A stretch of 64,000 bases of DNA from Agrostemma githago (lineage: Eukaryota > Streptophyta > Magnoliopsida > Caryophyllales > Caryophyllaceae): contig OY288253.1 in assembly GCA_958450325.1 (NCBI GenBank), positions 60,822,266-60,886,265 on the forward strand, in the 5' to 3' direction. Made by a program: the position numbers and the translations under genes. Positions within the stretch are counted from its first letter, which is position 1. Every line of letters starts with the position of its first letter. The notes under the pieces are model-generated. The model made no database searches. It was not told where the DNA came from and saw only the letters and a list, made by a program, of their open reading frames with translations. This document shows, in pieces, positions 1 to 10,892 of this stretch.

Positions 1-26
1 CACTTCTTTATTGTAATTTCTTGCTT

Positions 27-2699
27 ATGCCCAGGTGCTCCCGTTCAGAGTTATATCCGTTTGATCCTGAACCAGAGAAGACCCTCCGTAAGCGACGAAA
101 TTTCTTTAAGGAAATCGCAGAAATATCAGATCTTTCAGCTTTGGAAGATCTACACCAAGAATTTATCGTGGAATATCAGTCCTTAGAAGAGGACACTCCC
201 GCTCCCGATACTTCACCACCTCTCTGTCTACTACCACCCCCGCTAGTCAAGATGCCTAAACTTGCTAGCCGCTCCGAGTCGGAACAGACTGCCCTTCCAA
301 AGTTGGTCAAACGTCCAACTGCCACTAACGGCGTCTTTGAGATCCGTCCCGCTTTCATTACCTTGGTCGAGAAGAATCAGTTTGGAGGCGATGCCAAGGA
401 AGATCCCGCTAATAAACACATGAGAATTTTTACTGACTATTGCTCTACTATTCCCCTTCCTGCAGGAGTTACTCAGGAGCAAGTCATGGAGATGCTTTTC
501 ATGTTCTCTCTACGTGATGCGGCCAGAGAATGGATCACTAATCTTGACAAAGTCTCAGCTGGAATCAATGACTGGAATTCTCTTGCACTGGCCTTCTACA
601 AACATTATTATCCGCCCCAGAAGACGAATATGCTACGAAGTTAGATTAATAATTTTTGTCAAACACCTCATGAGAATATTCATGAAGCAAGGGAAAGATT
701 CAAGAAGCTGGTCAAAGAATGCCCTCATCATGGGTTTGAAGAATGGTTCCTTTGCAATCAGTTCTATAATGGTCTATACGACGATTGTCGTAATACTCTT
801 GATTCAGCTTGTAACAGGAGGTTCCAGTCTAATGTTGATGATGATAAGGTGTGGCAGACTATTGAGGATATGGCATCTCACCATGCACGATGAGGAAATC
901 TACGCGGCAATACCCGAGGTAATGGTAACGAGACTGACTCTGCAATCGCTAATCAATTAGCTATTTTGACTAAGCGATTCGATTCCTATGAAGCATCTAA
1001 CTCAGATAAAGGAATGCATCAAGTGCATGCTATGACCCAAGAAATAGTTTGCGATGATTGTGGCGTATCAGGACATCATGCTCATGAATGCATGGGAACG
1101 CAAGAACAAGTTAATGCTTATCAGTCATTCCAACGGAATCAAAACTTGCCTTACATGAATCAGCCTAGCTATAACCGTGCTTTATTATCTTATGCAAGTC
1201 AGAATGTGCTGAATCCTACAACACCTTCACCCCGCAATCCACCATATGTGCCTCCTCACGGTCGAATGCAAGGAAATCAACAGAATTCTCAAAGACCTCA
1301 AGGACAGAACATAATTCAGAATAATCAACAACAGTTTCCACCACTTCCTCCATTCGAAGCTCAAGCTCACCAACACTCTATTGAAATAGCCGAACTGAGG
1401 AACATGATGATGAACATGATGACTCAATTTCAGACAAGTCATAAGATGCTCGAGAAACAAGTTACTCAGTTAGCTAATTCTCAAGTTACACGTCAGCCAG
1501 GAACCTTGCCGCCTCAGGGAAATCCACCTCAAGGTAATCAACCTCATGGGAATGAACATATCAATACTATTACCCTAAGGAGTGGAACAGCTTACGATGG
1601 TCCGAAGATGCCGGAACCAGTAGACGAGGTTGGGAAGGAAACAAGAGATGAAGCTGAGAAAGAAGCAGGAAACGACAAGCAAACCGGTCGGGATAAAAAT
1701 GAACCGACCGGTACAGAATCGAACCGATCGGTTCAAGATCATACCGCTCGGGACAATGACAAACCGACCGGTTCACAATCAAACCGATCGGTTCGTCCAT
1801 CGGAGCAGCCTATTTCTAATCCAGCCCAGAACGTGAAGCTCCTATTCCCAGGTCGTCAACGCAACAACAAGATCGACGGTCAATTCAGTAAGTTGATGGA
1901 CGTTGTGAAGAATCTTCAGGTAACCGTTCCATTTACTGAGTTAATTTCTCATGTACCTGCATATGCTAAATTTATGAAAGACATACTTACTAGGAAATGT
2001 TCTTTTAATGAAGTTGAGACGATTGCTTTTACGGGGGAGTGCAGTGCACTCCTTCAAAATAAATCACCTCCAAAACTTAACGATCCTGGTAGTTTCTCTA
2101 TCCCATGCACTATAGGTACCCATATTGTCGATAATGCTTTGTGTGATCTTGGGGCTAGTGTTAGTGTCATGCCCTATTCCATATGTGAGAAGCTAGATAT
2201 GGAAGGTTTGAAGTGTACTAGTATCACACTTCAAATGGCTGATCGATCAGTCCGTAGACCTTTAGGTGTCTTAGAAGACGTTTCGGTTAAGGTAGGGAAG
2301 TTCTTTTTCCCTGTCGACTTTGTTGTCTTAGACATCGCTGAGGATACGCATATCCCTATTATTCTAGGCCGTCCATTCCTTCACACTGCAGGCGCGATTA
2401 TTGATGTCAAAAACGGTAGTTTGACACTTGAGGTAGGGGAAGATAAAGTCACATTTAATCTTAATAAAGCTTTAAAAGTCCTTATAACTGATGAGTCGTG
2501 CTATTGTTTAGACACTTTTGATAATATCGATGACACTATTGATTCCACTTTGCTCGGATCCTTGACAAAGGATCCCTTGGAGTTACTAATGGAGTTACTA
2601 CCACCAAAATCTACCACCGTCGTTCCTCGTTGCCAAACGGCATCGGTCCTCCCAATGAGGCTTGTCATCCCCAATTCCCTCTTCCCATTATTATTAGTA
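27..2699 (+). pseudogene. Athila-type Ty3/gypsy gag-protease, broken and 3' truncated
   Basis: One reading frame runs from an ATG at 27 to the Helitron junction at 2699. The N-terminus has an FDPEPEKT-like motif, followed by the Athila-type gag core (NQFGG, SLRDAAREW, YYPPQKT). A Cys/His cluster follows at about 1048-1100, then a proline/glutamine-rich hinge, an ITLRSG motif and an aspartic protease domain at about 2090-2460 with DLGAS and IILGRPFL. These are recognised from the Athila family; DLGAS in place of D-T/S-G is usual for plant Athila/Tat proteases. Two in-frame stops, TAG at 642-644 and TGA at 891-893, break gag, so it is not functional as read. RT, RNase H and integrase are absent because the frame is cut by the Helitron and does not resume beyond it in this window. 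The upstream LTR would lie outside the window. Confidence 0.9.
1681..1800 (+). repeat. Two 60-bp direct repeats rich in CCGATCGG palindromes
   Basis: The gag hinge contains a tandem duplication with an exact 60-bp period (1681-1740 and 1741-1800). Each unit encodes a 20-residue segment with PTG and SNRSV and carries a perfect ACCGATCGGT palindrome (1723-1732 and 1783-1792), plus a nearby ACCGACCGGT. The frame is kept. The role is unknown. Confidence 0.85.
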
Positions 2700-2730
2700 C
2701 TAGGTGGAAAGCCTGTGCGATGCACGGGCC
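2700..2730 (-). other. Helitron 3' terminus: hairpin plus CTAG
   Basis: On the minus strand an 8-bp stem (GCCCGTGC / GCACAGGC, one mismatch, 3-nt loop; positions 2729-2722 and 2718-2711) is followed by a short spacer and CTAG ending at plus position 2700. A hairpin about 10 nt ahead of CTRR, inserted before T, is the diagnostic Helitron end. Confidence 0.85.
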
Positions 2731-3240
2731 AACTTTTAATGACAGTGATAATGACGTAGAAAGTATAAGCTGATGGCGAGATTACGACATGTACTCCCTC
2801 AATCCCATTCACTTGCTTGTTATCTCGATATCTTTAATGTTTAACCAAAATATAGGCAGTATGGTAACAATGCAGGTAGAAAATACAGGTATGGGTAACG
2901 ACCCTAAATTAACGGGCGATATCGGCCAGGAGTCGAGGAAAATGTAGCATGAACCCCTTAAAATGGGTCGACTAAAAGTTCGCAGTCTTAAAAGTCTATA
3001 TTCACGACCTGAATTGAGGTGGTATACCTTAACATAGGTGTGTGCAACCATAAATAAAATTCATACAGATTAGCAGTACTATGAATACCAATATTTGGTC
3101 GACAAGACGATAAATGCGTTGCAAATATGGTAAATGTGTCATATAAAGATATATACTTTGATGGAATTTGTACACCATTAGAATGTAAAAGACTCATAAT
3201 TGAGGGTACGCTATGCTAGATAATGTAACTTATTACAACA

Positions 3241-4105
3241 CTATGAGGAGAAACTAACGGTCGGTAAATTCGTGAATACCTCCTTGTAGACAATGTTTCT
3301 CATGTGCCCCTTGAACTGCTGCTTCTGTCATCGATGTACAACTTCAATCCCTCCAGCGATGTCGTTCGCGAAGCTGCGACGTAAAGTTGTCCATGGCTAA
3401 AAACCGATTTCGGGAGATAAACCCCTACATGATGAAGAGACTGACCTTGCCTTTTATTTATCGTCATTGCATAGCACGTCCGTAAAGGATACTGACGTCG
3501 CTTGAGAACAAATGGGATCTTTGGATCCGATGATGTCATTATTATCCTCGGGACCAGGACCTTGTGGCCGACCCTTGATCCCGTTATTATCTTTCCCTCC
3601 ACCACGAACTTTTCAAGTTTAGTTAAAATAAGTCGTGTCCCATTACATAATCCTCGGGACGAGTTAGTATTCCTCAACAACATAACCGACATACCTACTT
3701 TGAGCCTCGGTTCATGATGGGGCAGACCCTGTATAGATAGACTATTCAAATACTCAGTTGGGTATAAGTCTAGTTGTTGTCTACACTCTGTTGATGAAGA
3801 ACATATTTCGTCACAACTCCTATATAACATTTCCTGTCCGGGGAGGAGAGCAGACATAAAATTATTAATCAAATCGCCCGTCTCATTTAAAGGCGTAAGA
3901 ATCGCCATTTCCCGGAGATAGTTCTCATCATGGTTCCTTTCTTGAAATTGAGGATACATTTCCGCCACCACCCTATCAAGATGCAGCTCCCCAGAGACCC
4001 GATATCGCCTCTGTTAACCCGATATCCCCAGAGACCTCGGGTATCTTAACCCATGTCGCCTCTGTTTCGCCTTCCCCAGCCTCCGCTTCGAGAGTACCGG
4101 TTCAA
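3241..4105 (-). pseudogene. Helitron helicase (RepHel, PIF1-like) C-terminal fragment
   Basis: The long open stretch 3300-3971 encodes the end of a PIF1-family superfamily 1 helicase as found in Helitrons. Visible motifs include AILTPLNE, LKVGMSVMLLRN, NGTR, CYAMTINKRQGQS (motif V region) and GQLYVAASRTTS (motif VI region with its arginine). The ending typical of Helitrons (NIVYKEVF) lies just downstream in another frame, so a frameshift sits near 3300 and the ancestral stop is at 3241-3243. Upstream, a GEGETEATWVKIPE-like segment around 4040-4105 is again in a different frame, with a small local duplication (GATATC / CCAGAGACC units) between. At least two frameshifts and loss of the Rep domain make it a pseudogene. 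It would have unwound DNA during rolling-circle transposition. Confidence 0.88.
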
Positions 4106-5910
4106 ATTTTTTCGGTTAATATTTAAAAACGAATAATTTTCTCTCTTTGATGATATAAAATTTCATCATCTGGCATCATCATTCGATGTGGGATAATTCT
4201 ATTTTTCAAGTTGATATCTAAAAACGATTAATTAATCTTAATCAAATATATAGTAAAATTTCATCAACTTATTTCAAGTTTTTGTTGTGAGATATTTCTA
4301 CTTATTTTTATAAATTTATAGTAATATTTTTAGAGGGTGATAAATATTAAAAAAATACTCATATCAAACATAATTGACTATGCATTCCACGCGATCTCTG
4401 TTCAATTTTTATTTTGTTTTGAGATGATAATCGACTGTTTATATAGTGTTAGTTTCTTTCGGTCAGAGACGTAGTAGGATTATTTTTTATACAAATTTAA
4501 TATCGTTGAGTCTTAAGTAGAGTAGGATTGTTTTTTTCCTACGTAATTTTTATATTCTTTATTTAACTAAAAAATATATTCAAATACTTGGACCAATCAT
4601 ATCGCTCGAAAAGTTCCTGTTTTATTAATATATATTGATTATTATTATTAATAGGGAAGAATTGATGAGCACAGTACATAACCTAATTGAATAAAATCGG
4701 TACTTAATCAATGATTTAATAATCAATCGCACGATACGGAGTATTACTTAATCAATCAATAATTGAATTAAAATCGGTACTTTGAGTCATAGGATTCGAT
4801 GTATATCATCAATTTACTTCAAAAAAAATCTTCTTTCCACTAACCAAATAACACTACTCATGTGTTTTCCCGCCTACTTTGTTGGGCTTCTCTTCATTGG
4901 GTCATTTAATTATTAAGGCGATTGGGATGATCCATATATCAATATATCAATCTACATTTTAGAATTTCCATATATGCGTTTGCATATATGCATTTAACGT
5001 GATATGAGGTGATATAATATAGTATGATTACCTGATATAATAATTATTAAGCCATAAATTTCATATATAATGCATAAATTCCATATCTACATTATAATCC
5101 ATATATTATTACATATTACATATTATAATCCCCTATTAACTAATAGAATAACAACTTACAAAAAAGTTCTTTCCAAAATGATTCATGCCTAATATAGAAA
5201 TAAATAATGATACTTCATATAATGAATAGAACAAATCAATTAATTTTCATGAAGACAAAAAAAAATCAAAATAATTTGAACAAAATTATAATAAGAAAAT
5301 CATCAAAGTAAAACAAATATATACACTTCATTTTTCTAAATAATATTTTTGTTTTTCGAGGTTAATGTCTCTTCAATTTTTAAAAAATATAGAATTAGTG
5401 TAATTTTTTTAAAAAAATGTGCAATTAAACAATTTAAGATTATACTACTCATATGAATAATCAATTCTTAATATTAATTCATATACTATGTTTTAAGTAG
5501 AAAATTGAGATTTTGAAAGTATGAGAATAACATTAATAAAAAATATATATAATATCTTTATTAAAATATAAATTTATCTTGATTACTTAACAATATCTAA
5601 TTACTCTCTTAAATCTAAATTGCAAAGTTGTGTAACGTAAAAGTTCATATGTAAATTTTAGAATATCTATAAAATAAATTTGCATATGTAGTTAAACCCT
5701 AAACAATTCAATTAAGTAAATAAGTAAAAATCGATGTTATGAAGATAATTGAATCAACATCCGTAATTGTTTGATGATTGATTAACGATTTAAAGAGGTA
5801 AATTGAACAAAAAATGGATGTGGAACGACAAAAGAGAGAAAATAATTTGGTGGAAATTAGTTAGGTTGGTGGAATTTTTGGGAAGGGTAAAGTTAGAAGA
5901 TTTTAAGAAA
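4106..5910. other. AT-rich DNA without recognisable genes
   Basis: Strongly AT-rich, with many short A/T runs and no open frame that resembles a protein. It may include the 5' part of the Helitron or older decayed insertions; no terminal repeat was found. Confidence 0.6.
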
Positions 5911-6036
5911 AATCGTTAGGATTGAGTAAACGTACCGTGCGTTAGGAAAAAGTAATTTCGTATTTTAATCCCCTATTAGATCAATTATTTACGGAATTAC
6001 TTTTTCCTAACGAGCTTTTACTCAATCCTAACGAAT
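5911..6036. repeat. Long hairpin of a CGTTAGGA-containing repeat
   Basis: Two arms of about 45 bp, each with CGTTAGGATTGAGTAAA and then CGTTAGGAAAAAGTAATT, face each other across a loop of about 35 nt. This looks like a small foldback or MITE. A third single arm occurs at 9312-9347. No target duplication was resolved. Confidence 0.7.
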
Positions 6037-6659
6037 TTTCCTAAACATTTCCTATCATACCCTTTATAAAACCACTAGCCTCTGAGATTCAATTTAATCT
6101 TTCTTCATTTTATCAATTTTTATACTCAATTAACGCTTCTGAATTTGATTATCAATTTTTAATTTAATTATTGACGACGTAATATCAATTATTGATTTAT
6201 TTAATTATCTTGTTTATTGAATTTGACATACAAGGAAATTAAATTTTTATAAATAGTAATACAAAAATATGATAATTAATGTAATATAAACTTTGAATTT
6301 TGACATATAAATGTATAAAATATATAATCAAGTGAAAAAAAGAGAATTAATTTACGTGAGAAAAGGAAAAAAAAAGAAAGGAAAAATAATATTAAAATAA
6401 ACAAAACAAAAAACTCCAAATTTCAGCCCTTACACCCCTCCGTTGTTCCACCGCACCACCCACCACCTCCACCCAACCACCCATCTACCACCCCGACCCA
6501 ACCTTCACCTACCCAGCTACGACCACCGACTCCAGCCATCCAACTACCTCGACCGACGACCACCCTCACTAACTCACCCACCACCAGACTGACCCGACTC
6601 TCCCCCACCCAACGACACTTCCGACTTCAACCTGCCCAGTCGTCCCTCCCCACAAACCT
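6037..6659. other. No gene; AT-rich then ACC-rich low-complexity DNA
   Basis: The first 380 bp are AT-rich. From about 6420 to 6650 the plus strand is dominated by CCACC/CCAACC triplets, giving spurious glycine-rich frames on the minus strand. Nothing recognisable is encoded. Confidence 0.6.
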
Positions 6660-6710
6660 CGGATGATTCCGATGCTTGGTTCTTCATGTTTATGGAGAAA
6701 TAGTTTATGC

Positions 6711-6862
6711 ACCTGCACCCGGGATTGGCAAATTACGCACCTGAGACTGACGAGTTTACGCACCCTGATGATATGTTCCGACATCCTAGACTGGCGAGTT
6801 ACACACCCTCACCCGAGACTGGTGTGTTACGCACCCGGGACTGGCGATTTTATGCACCCGAT
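6711..6862 (+). repeat. Imperfect 23/28-bp tandem repeat
   Basis: About five to six degenerate units built on CACCCGGGACTGGCGAGTTA, alternating 23 and 28 bp with one longer interrupted unit. A 23-bp unit shifts frame each time, so a conserved coding role is unlikely. It sits just ahead of the Copia-like remnant. Confidence 0.6.
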
Positions 6863-6925
6863 ATTCGTTCCTCTTGATTCTCAAGATTGTACTTTCGCTC
6901 CGCCCGTACATCTTCCGGGAGCATA

Positions 6926-9300
6926 TTAGAAAGATATCGTATATATGTTAGGATATCATTGTAGACACCCAGATTTGGACCTGATGGCTGCAGGAGTACC
7001 CAACAAACACCCGATGATGATCGGACTGCAACGCGACGCGAGCTCTCGATGTTTTAGATAGTTTTTCTATAAAACGGATCAAATAATTACTTGGAAAAAA
7101 TAAATTAACATCAAGGCAGCCTTAGTTGTGTCATTACGGTCGTATAGACACTAATTAGAGTCAATTCTGATACCGGGACCCCGAGTCGGTCCCGAAATAC
7201 CAACAAAGTCAGCACCGCGCCAAGCGAACCTCGGGATGCGCACTCGAGGCCCACTCGGCGCAACGACGCTAGGTCAAAGGGGGGGAAGCTTAGTCTCCAA
7301 GTCATGAATAATACGCACAACTCTCGGTTTTGGAAAGTATCAAAATCGTATCTTCAAATCCCACGCGCCTCAGTCTTTACACGCCTAAACCCAGGCGCCT
7401 GAGTTCTGGTGCGCCTGGAATCAAGCGTCCATCCACGTGACGAGAGCCAAAAACAACTATAAATACCCTCCTCCACCCCCTTCATTCGACACAACATCTT
7501 CCCTTCTCTCTACACTCGTTAAGAGTTTCTCACTAAGGGCTCGCACTCCGACACCCAAAGCAAACGATCCACTCGATCGTAGTCCCGATAAGCGAAATCG
7601 ACGCTACTCCTCACCTTCGAGCACTCCACTCGATCCCGAGGTGCCTGTGTTCGATTAACTACTCCGAAACGGAGTTCTGCCGGGTTAGCCGCAGAACCAA
7701 CAAATAGTAACGGAGCTCTGCCGGATTAGCCGCAGGAAGGGCCAACGGTAACGGAACTCTGCCGAAATCATCAGGCTAGCTAGGAGGATCCACCTTTCGA
7801 AGTTGAACCGTCACTAGGTTGTCATCTAAACAAAACTTTACATTTTCGTACTTTTAATATGCACTACGATAATGTTAAACGTGGACACTAGGTCCATTAC
7901 ACGTACTAAAACACGTAACGTCCCAACTTCAATCATAAACACTAAACCACTCTAAATAGACCCGAGTAGTTCCGAGATCCGTTCTGATCAACTATCTATG
8001 CATCGTGTCCCGTTTAGCGTATATTCCGAGGGTGCAACTCCTCACTATGTGATTTACTTACATTCGAATTTACAGTTTTCGTATGATTTATTGCTTTTAT
8101 GGCCTTATAATCGCATGCTAAATCACTTATCACGGAATTCAAAATGTAAACAGGCTAAAACTGAACAAAGCGATGGTCGGGTTCCGTATTAGTCTCGGTG
8201 CTCACCTTGCATGGTTCGACGCATCTCTATTAATACCGAGCCGACGCATCTTAAGCAGAATATCGGGTAAGGTATACCACGAGAATGACTAATATCCGTA
8301 TTATCACGTTAAAACTGATTTGCTAATACGTATAATACTAGTACTCTCTACTCTCTTATGTGCATCTTTTCATGGTCTGCTTGTCACGTGAAATCACATG
8401 CTAAGAATGTAAACACAACTACATCGACGACAAAACTTACTTGTCCTTAAACAACTGACATAACAAAAGGCATAGAGTTAAAACAATGGATGTTACCGTA
8501 CTTCCGCCACAACAAAGGAATGAAGTTATCAGCCCACCGATTGATTAGTAGTGGCCACTACGTGCGGGTGGGATTGAGTGTCGATGTCTAACAGACGTTG
8601 TCTTCCCAATACGTACCCTCACCCCTTACTCAGAATCGACGGTTTTCGGATGTCCGAAACCATTGGCAATGAGAGTCATTCCAGGCATGGAGTGCTTAAG
8701 GGTACAAGTCTTTATCTTTAGGTCTCGTGCCCCTCAGCTTTGAGCTAGCTAAGGATCAAAGCTGACTTGAACGTTTTCGAGTCCCCATAATTGACTTGGT
8801 GGCGACTCCACAAATCGGCAACGAATTCGGTTCACTAAAAAGGTCGCTTTACCAAACATATCGGCCTTTAAACATTTACAACCACGACTCGATCGATTCC
8901 AACGAAAACACGGGTACCTGCACCCGGCTAGTACAAGTCCAGATCGTCATCCGAATCGAGGTCCGACACATCGTCCCGAACACGAGATTATCGGACCGGC
9001 CCTCGACCGGGAGGGGGCCGCGTGGGTGGCCGCCGCGATTGGAAACCGAGTCGGTCCCGCGCGGGCGATGCGGACGGACGTTCACAATTATTATTTTCTA
9101 ATATTAGTGATTGTGATATAATTTAGTTTAGGTAAATTGTATCTTTTAGAATCTTCTAATTATTTTTGTATACCACCCAAACTGTATTACCATGTAATCC
9201 TATAAATAGGAACCTTTGATCAATATTAATTATGCAATTCATTAATAATAATTCACCTTTCTCTCCATCATCTCTTCTTTGACATAAACGAGGAAGGTAA
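6926..9300 (+). mobile_element. Copia-like LTR remnant interrupted by a solo LTR
   Basis: A GGGAGCA purine tract at about 6917-6925 precedes sequence containing TGTTAGGATATCAT (about 6946-6959). This resumes after the Retand-type solo LTR with AT-rich DNA, a TATAAATAGG promoter-like box near 9201 and a CT-rich leader at about 9255-9280. That layout resembles a Copia LTR, but no second LTR or coding domain was found, so the class is tentative. Confidence 0.4.
6960..9086 (+). mobile_element. Diverged Tat/Retand-type solo LTR
   Basis: It starts TGTAGACACCC and carries the CAAACACCCGATGATGATCGG block found at the start of the LTRs of elements A and B. A TATAAATA box lies at 7458-7465. The block around 8560-8690 (GTGCGGG, TACCCTCACCCCTTACTCAG, GGATGTCCGAAACCATTGGC) matches the R/U5 part of A and B, and GGTGGCGACTCC follows at about 8800. 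It ends in ACA at 9086. Flanks ATCAT (6955-6959) and ATTAT (9087-9091) could be a degraded 5-bp duplication. No internal region adjoins it. It is much more diverged than the LTRs of A or B. Confidence 0.78.
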
Positions 9301-9311
9301 ATAAGTAAAAA

Positions 9312-9347
9312 CTCGTTAGGATTGAGTAAAAACTCGTTAGGAAAAAG
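9312..9347 (+). repeat. Third, single copy of the CGTTAGGA repeat
   Basis: It contains CGTTAGGATTGAGTAAAAAC and then CGTTAGGAAAAAGCAC, matching each arm of the hairpin at 5911-6036. It is inverted relative to the right arm of that hairpin, so 6000-9347 is flanked by inverted copies. Confidence 0.7.
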
Positions 9348-9350
9348 CAC

Positions 9351-9538
9351 AAGACAAAATTTATACATTTATTGTGTAAGAAATAAACACGTCTATTTAT
9401 ACAATCATGAAATTTAATTATTCATATATCACTAGATACACGCTATGTACAATATATTTTTGAATTATGTATATGTCAAATTGGGTCTCTTACTTAACGT
9501 TGATACGTAATTATTATTTGTCATTTTATTTATTAGTG

Positions 9539-9591
<53 letters not shown>

Positions 9592-10058
9592 CTTAATAAT
9601 AATAATCCGTAGATAATATATTGTTGATTGCAAAATTTATAGAGTAACAAGTAAATATTCCTTATAAATATAAATGAATATTGGTCTGAATATGTAGTTG
9701 AAGATGTACTTAAGTAATCTTTCTAACTATAATGTATGCCTATAATTTAATTTGACGTTTACCGCTGATATTACCTACCTAGAAACATATTCACGTATGT
9801 GGATAATATTCGTTTACTATTATGTATAATAACTTGATGTCATTATCAACATCACTAAATATCGGTCCGTGCATCATACGAGCTTTTCAACTAGTATATA
9901 TATTAAAAGTGTTAATATCGCTTGATTTAATATATTTTTTCTATTTCTATTAAGATTGAAGAGTTATTTATTTTTTCGATGAAGTGTTTTAAAAAAGTTG
10001 AATTCTCTCACGTCGCTCGAAAAAAGTTCGAAATATATATTTATATTTATATATGATA
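9351..10058. other. AT-rich intergenic DNA with an (ATA)n microsatellite
   Basis: No gene seen. Positions about 9538-9591 are an uninterrupted ATA/AAT trinucleotide run of about 18 units, with a second short run after TCTT. It is likely length-polymorphic. Confidence 0.75.
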
Positions 10059-10149
10059 CTCCCTCTCATTCTTTGGAAAAGCACATTTTGAATAAAATAT
10101 ACCACTCATCTGAATAAAAAGGTGTGTTTTTCCAGTGAATGGGAGGGAG
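10059..10149. mobile_element. Stowaway-like MITE (91 bp)
   Basis: It starts CTCCCTCTCATTCTTTGG and ends with the imperfect inverse (CCAGTGAATGGGAGGGAG), flanked by TA on both sides. Almost the whole element folds into one hairpin. Confidence 0.85.
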
Positions 10150-10151
10150 TA

Positions 10152-10892
10152 TGATTCAATACACAAATTACTTATTTTATTTTTATTTATAAAAAAAATT
10201 AACCAATGAGAAGAGAGTGACATGACTTTCTCAAATACTCTCAAAATGAAATGAAGAAATATGATAACTTTGTTTGAGTTTTAATAGTATATATAGATAT
10301 AGATAACTACTGTGTGAGGTTCTCACAATAAATTTATTGTGAGACCGTTTCATACGAGAATTTGGAAAATAATTTCTTAATTATAGACGTTAGTAATAAT
10401 GACTCGTATGTAAGAAAAACATCGCCTATTTAGGATAAAAATATTGTTTTTTTTTCCTATATTTAGGCATCCTATTTTTCATAGAAACACAATTACATGC
10501 CAAAAAACACGCCTATTTTAGTGAATTATGTCAAAACCTAAACGGTCATTAGCCAACTTAATTATGAAAGAGAAATGGGAATCCAAAAATTTAGGAAAGC
10601 CTAATGGATTCCAATAGAAATATGAACGACTACATTTGTTTTACAAAAAATTCTAAACTACTAGTTATTTTTGTTTACATTTAAATAATCCTCTCGAGTC
10701 TTTCTTTCAAATTAATAATAATTTTAATAATAAAAAACATTATTCCTTTTATTTATTTGTAATCATCATGTGTATTAAAATACAATGATAAACCAAATCA
10801 TTCATTTTAAGACAATTTAAACCAAAACAAAAAAAAAAGAAAAAAGAAAAGGAATTTGTTGGTTATTCACTCATCAGAAGAGTTTGGAAAAA
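10152..10892. other. Upstream region of the aspartic protease gene
   Basis: AT-rich. A near-perfect palindrome TCTCACAATAAATTTATTGTGAGA-like lies around 10320-10343, probably a decayed MITE. A poly-A/purine stretch at about 10825-10856 precedes the start codon. No convincing TATA box could be fixed. Confidence 0.5.

Larger units (their letters stand above)
2700..4105 (-). mobile_element. 5'-truncated Helitron inserted in the Athila element
   Basis: Read on the minus strand, this segment holds the C-terminal helicase region of a plant Helitron RepHel protein, about 500 bp of 3' untranslated DNA, and a canonical terminus: a short hairpin followed by CTAG, with a host T next. The Athila reading frame stops being Athila-like exactly at this junction. 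The 5' TC end was not found. Recognisable coding sequence fades at about 4105, where AT-rich DNA begins, so the true left-to-right extent of the element is uncertain. Confidence 0.8.

Noticed and set aside
6423..6608. Glycine/valine-rich open frame on the minus strand
   Set aside because: It is produced by CCACC-type low-complexity DNA and has no domain character.
7437..7658. Proline-rich open frame after ATG 7437
   Set aside because: It lies inside the Retand-type solo LTR just after its TATA box and matches LTR structure, not a protein family.
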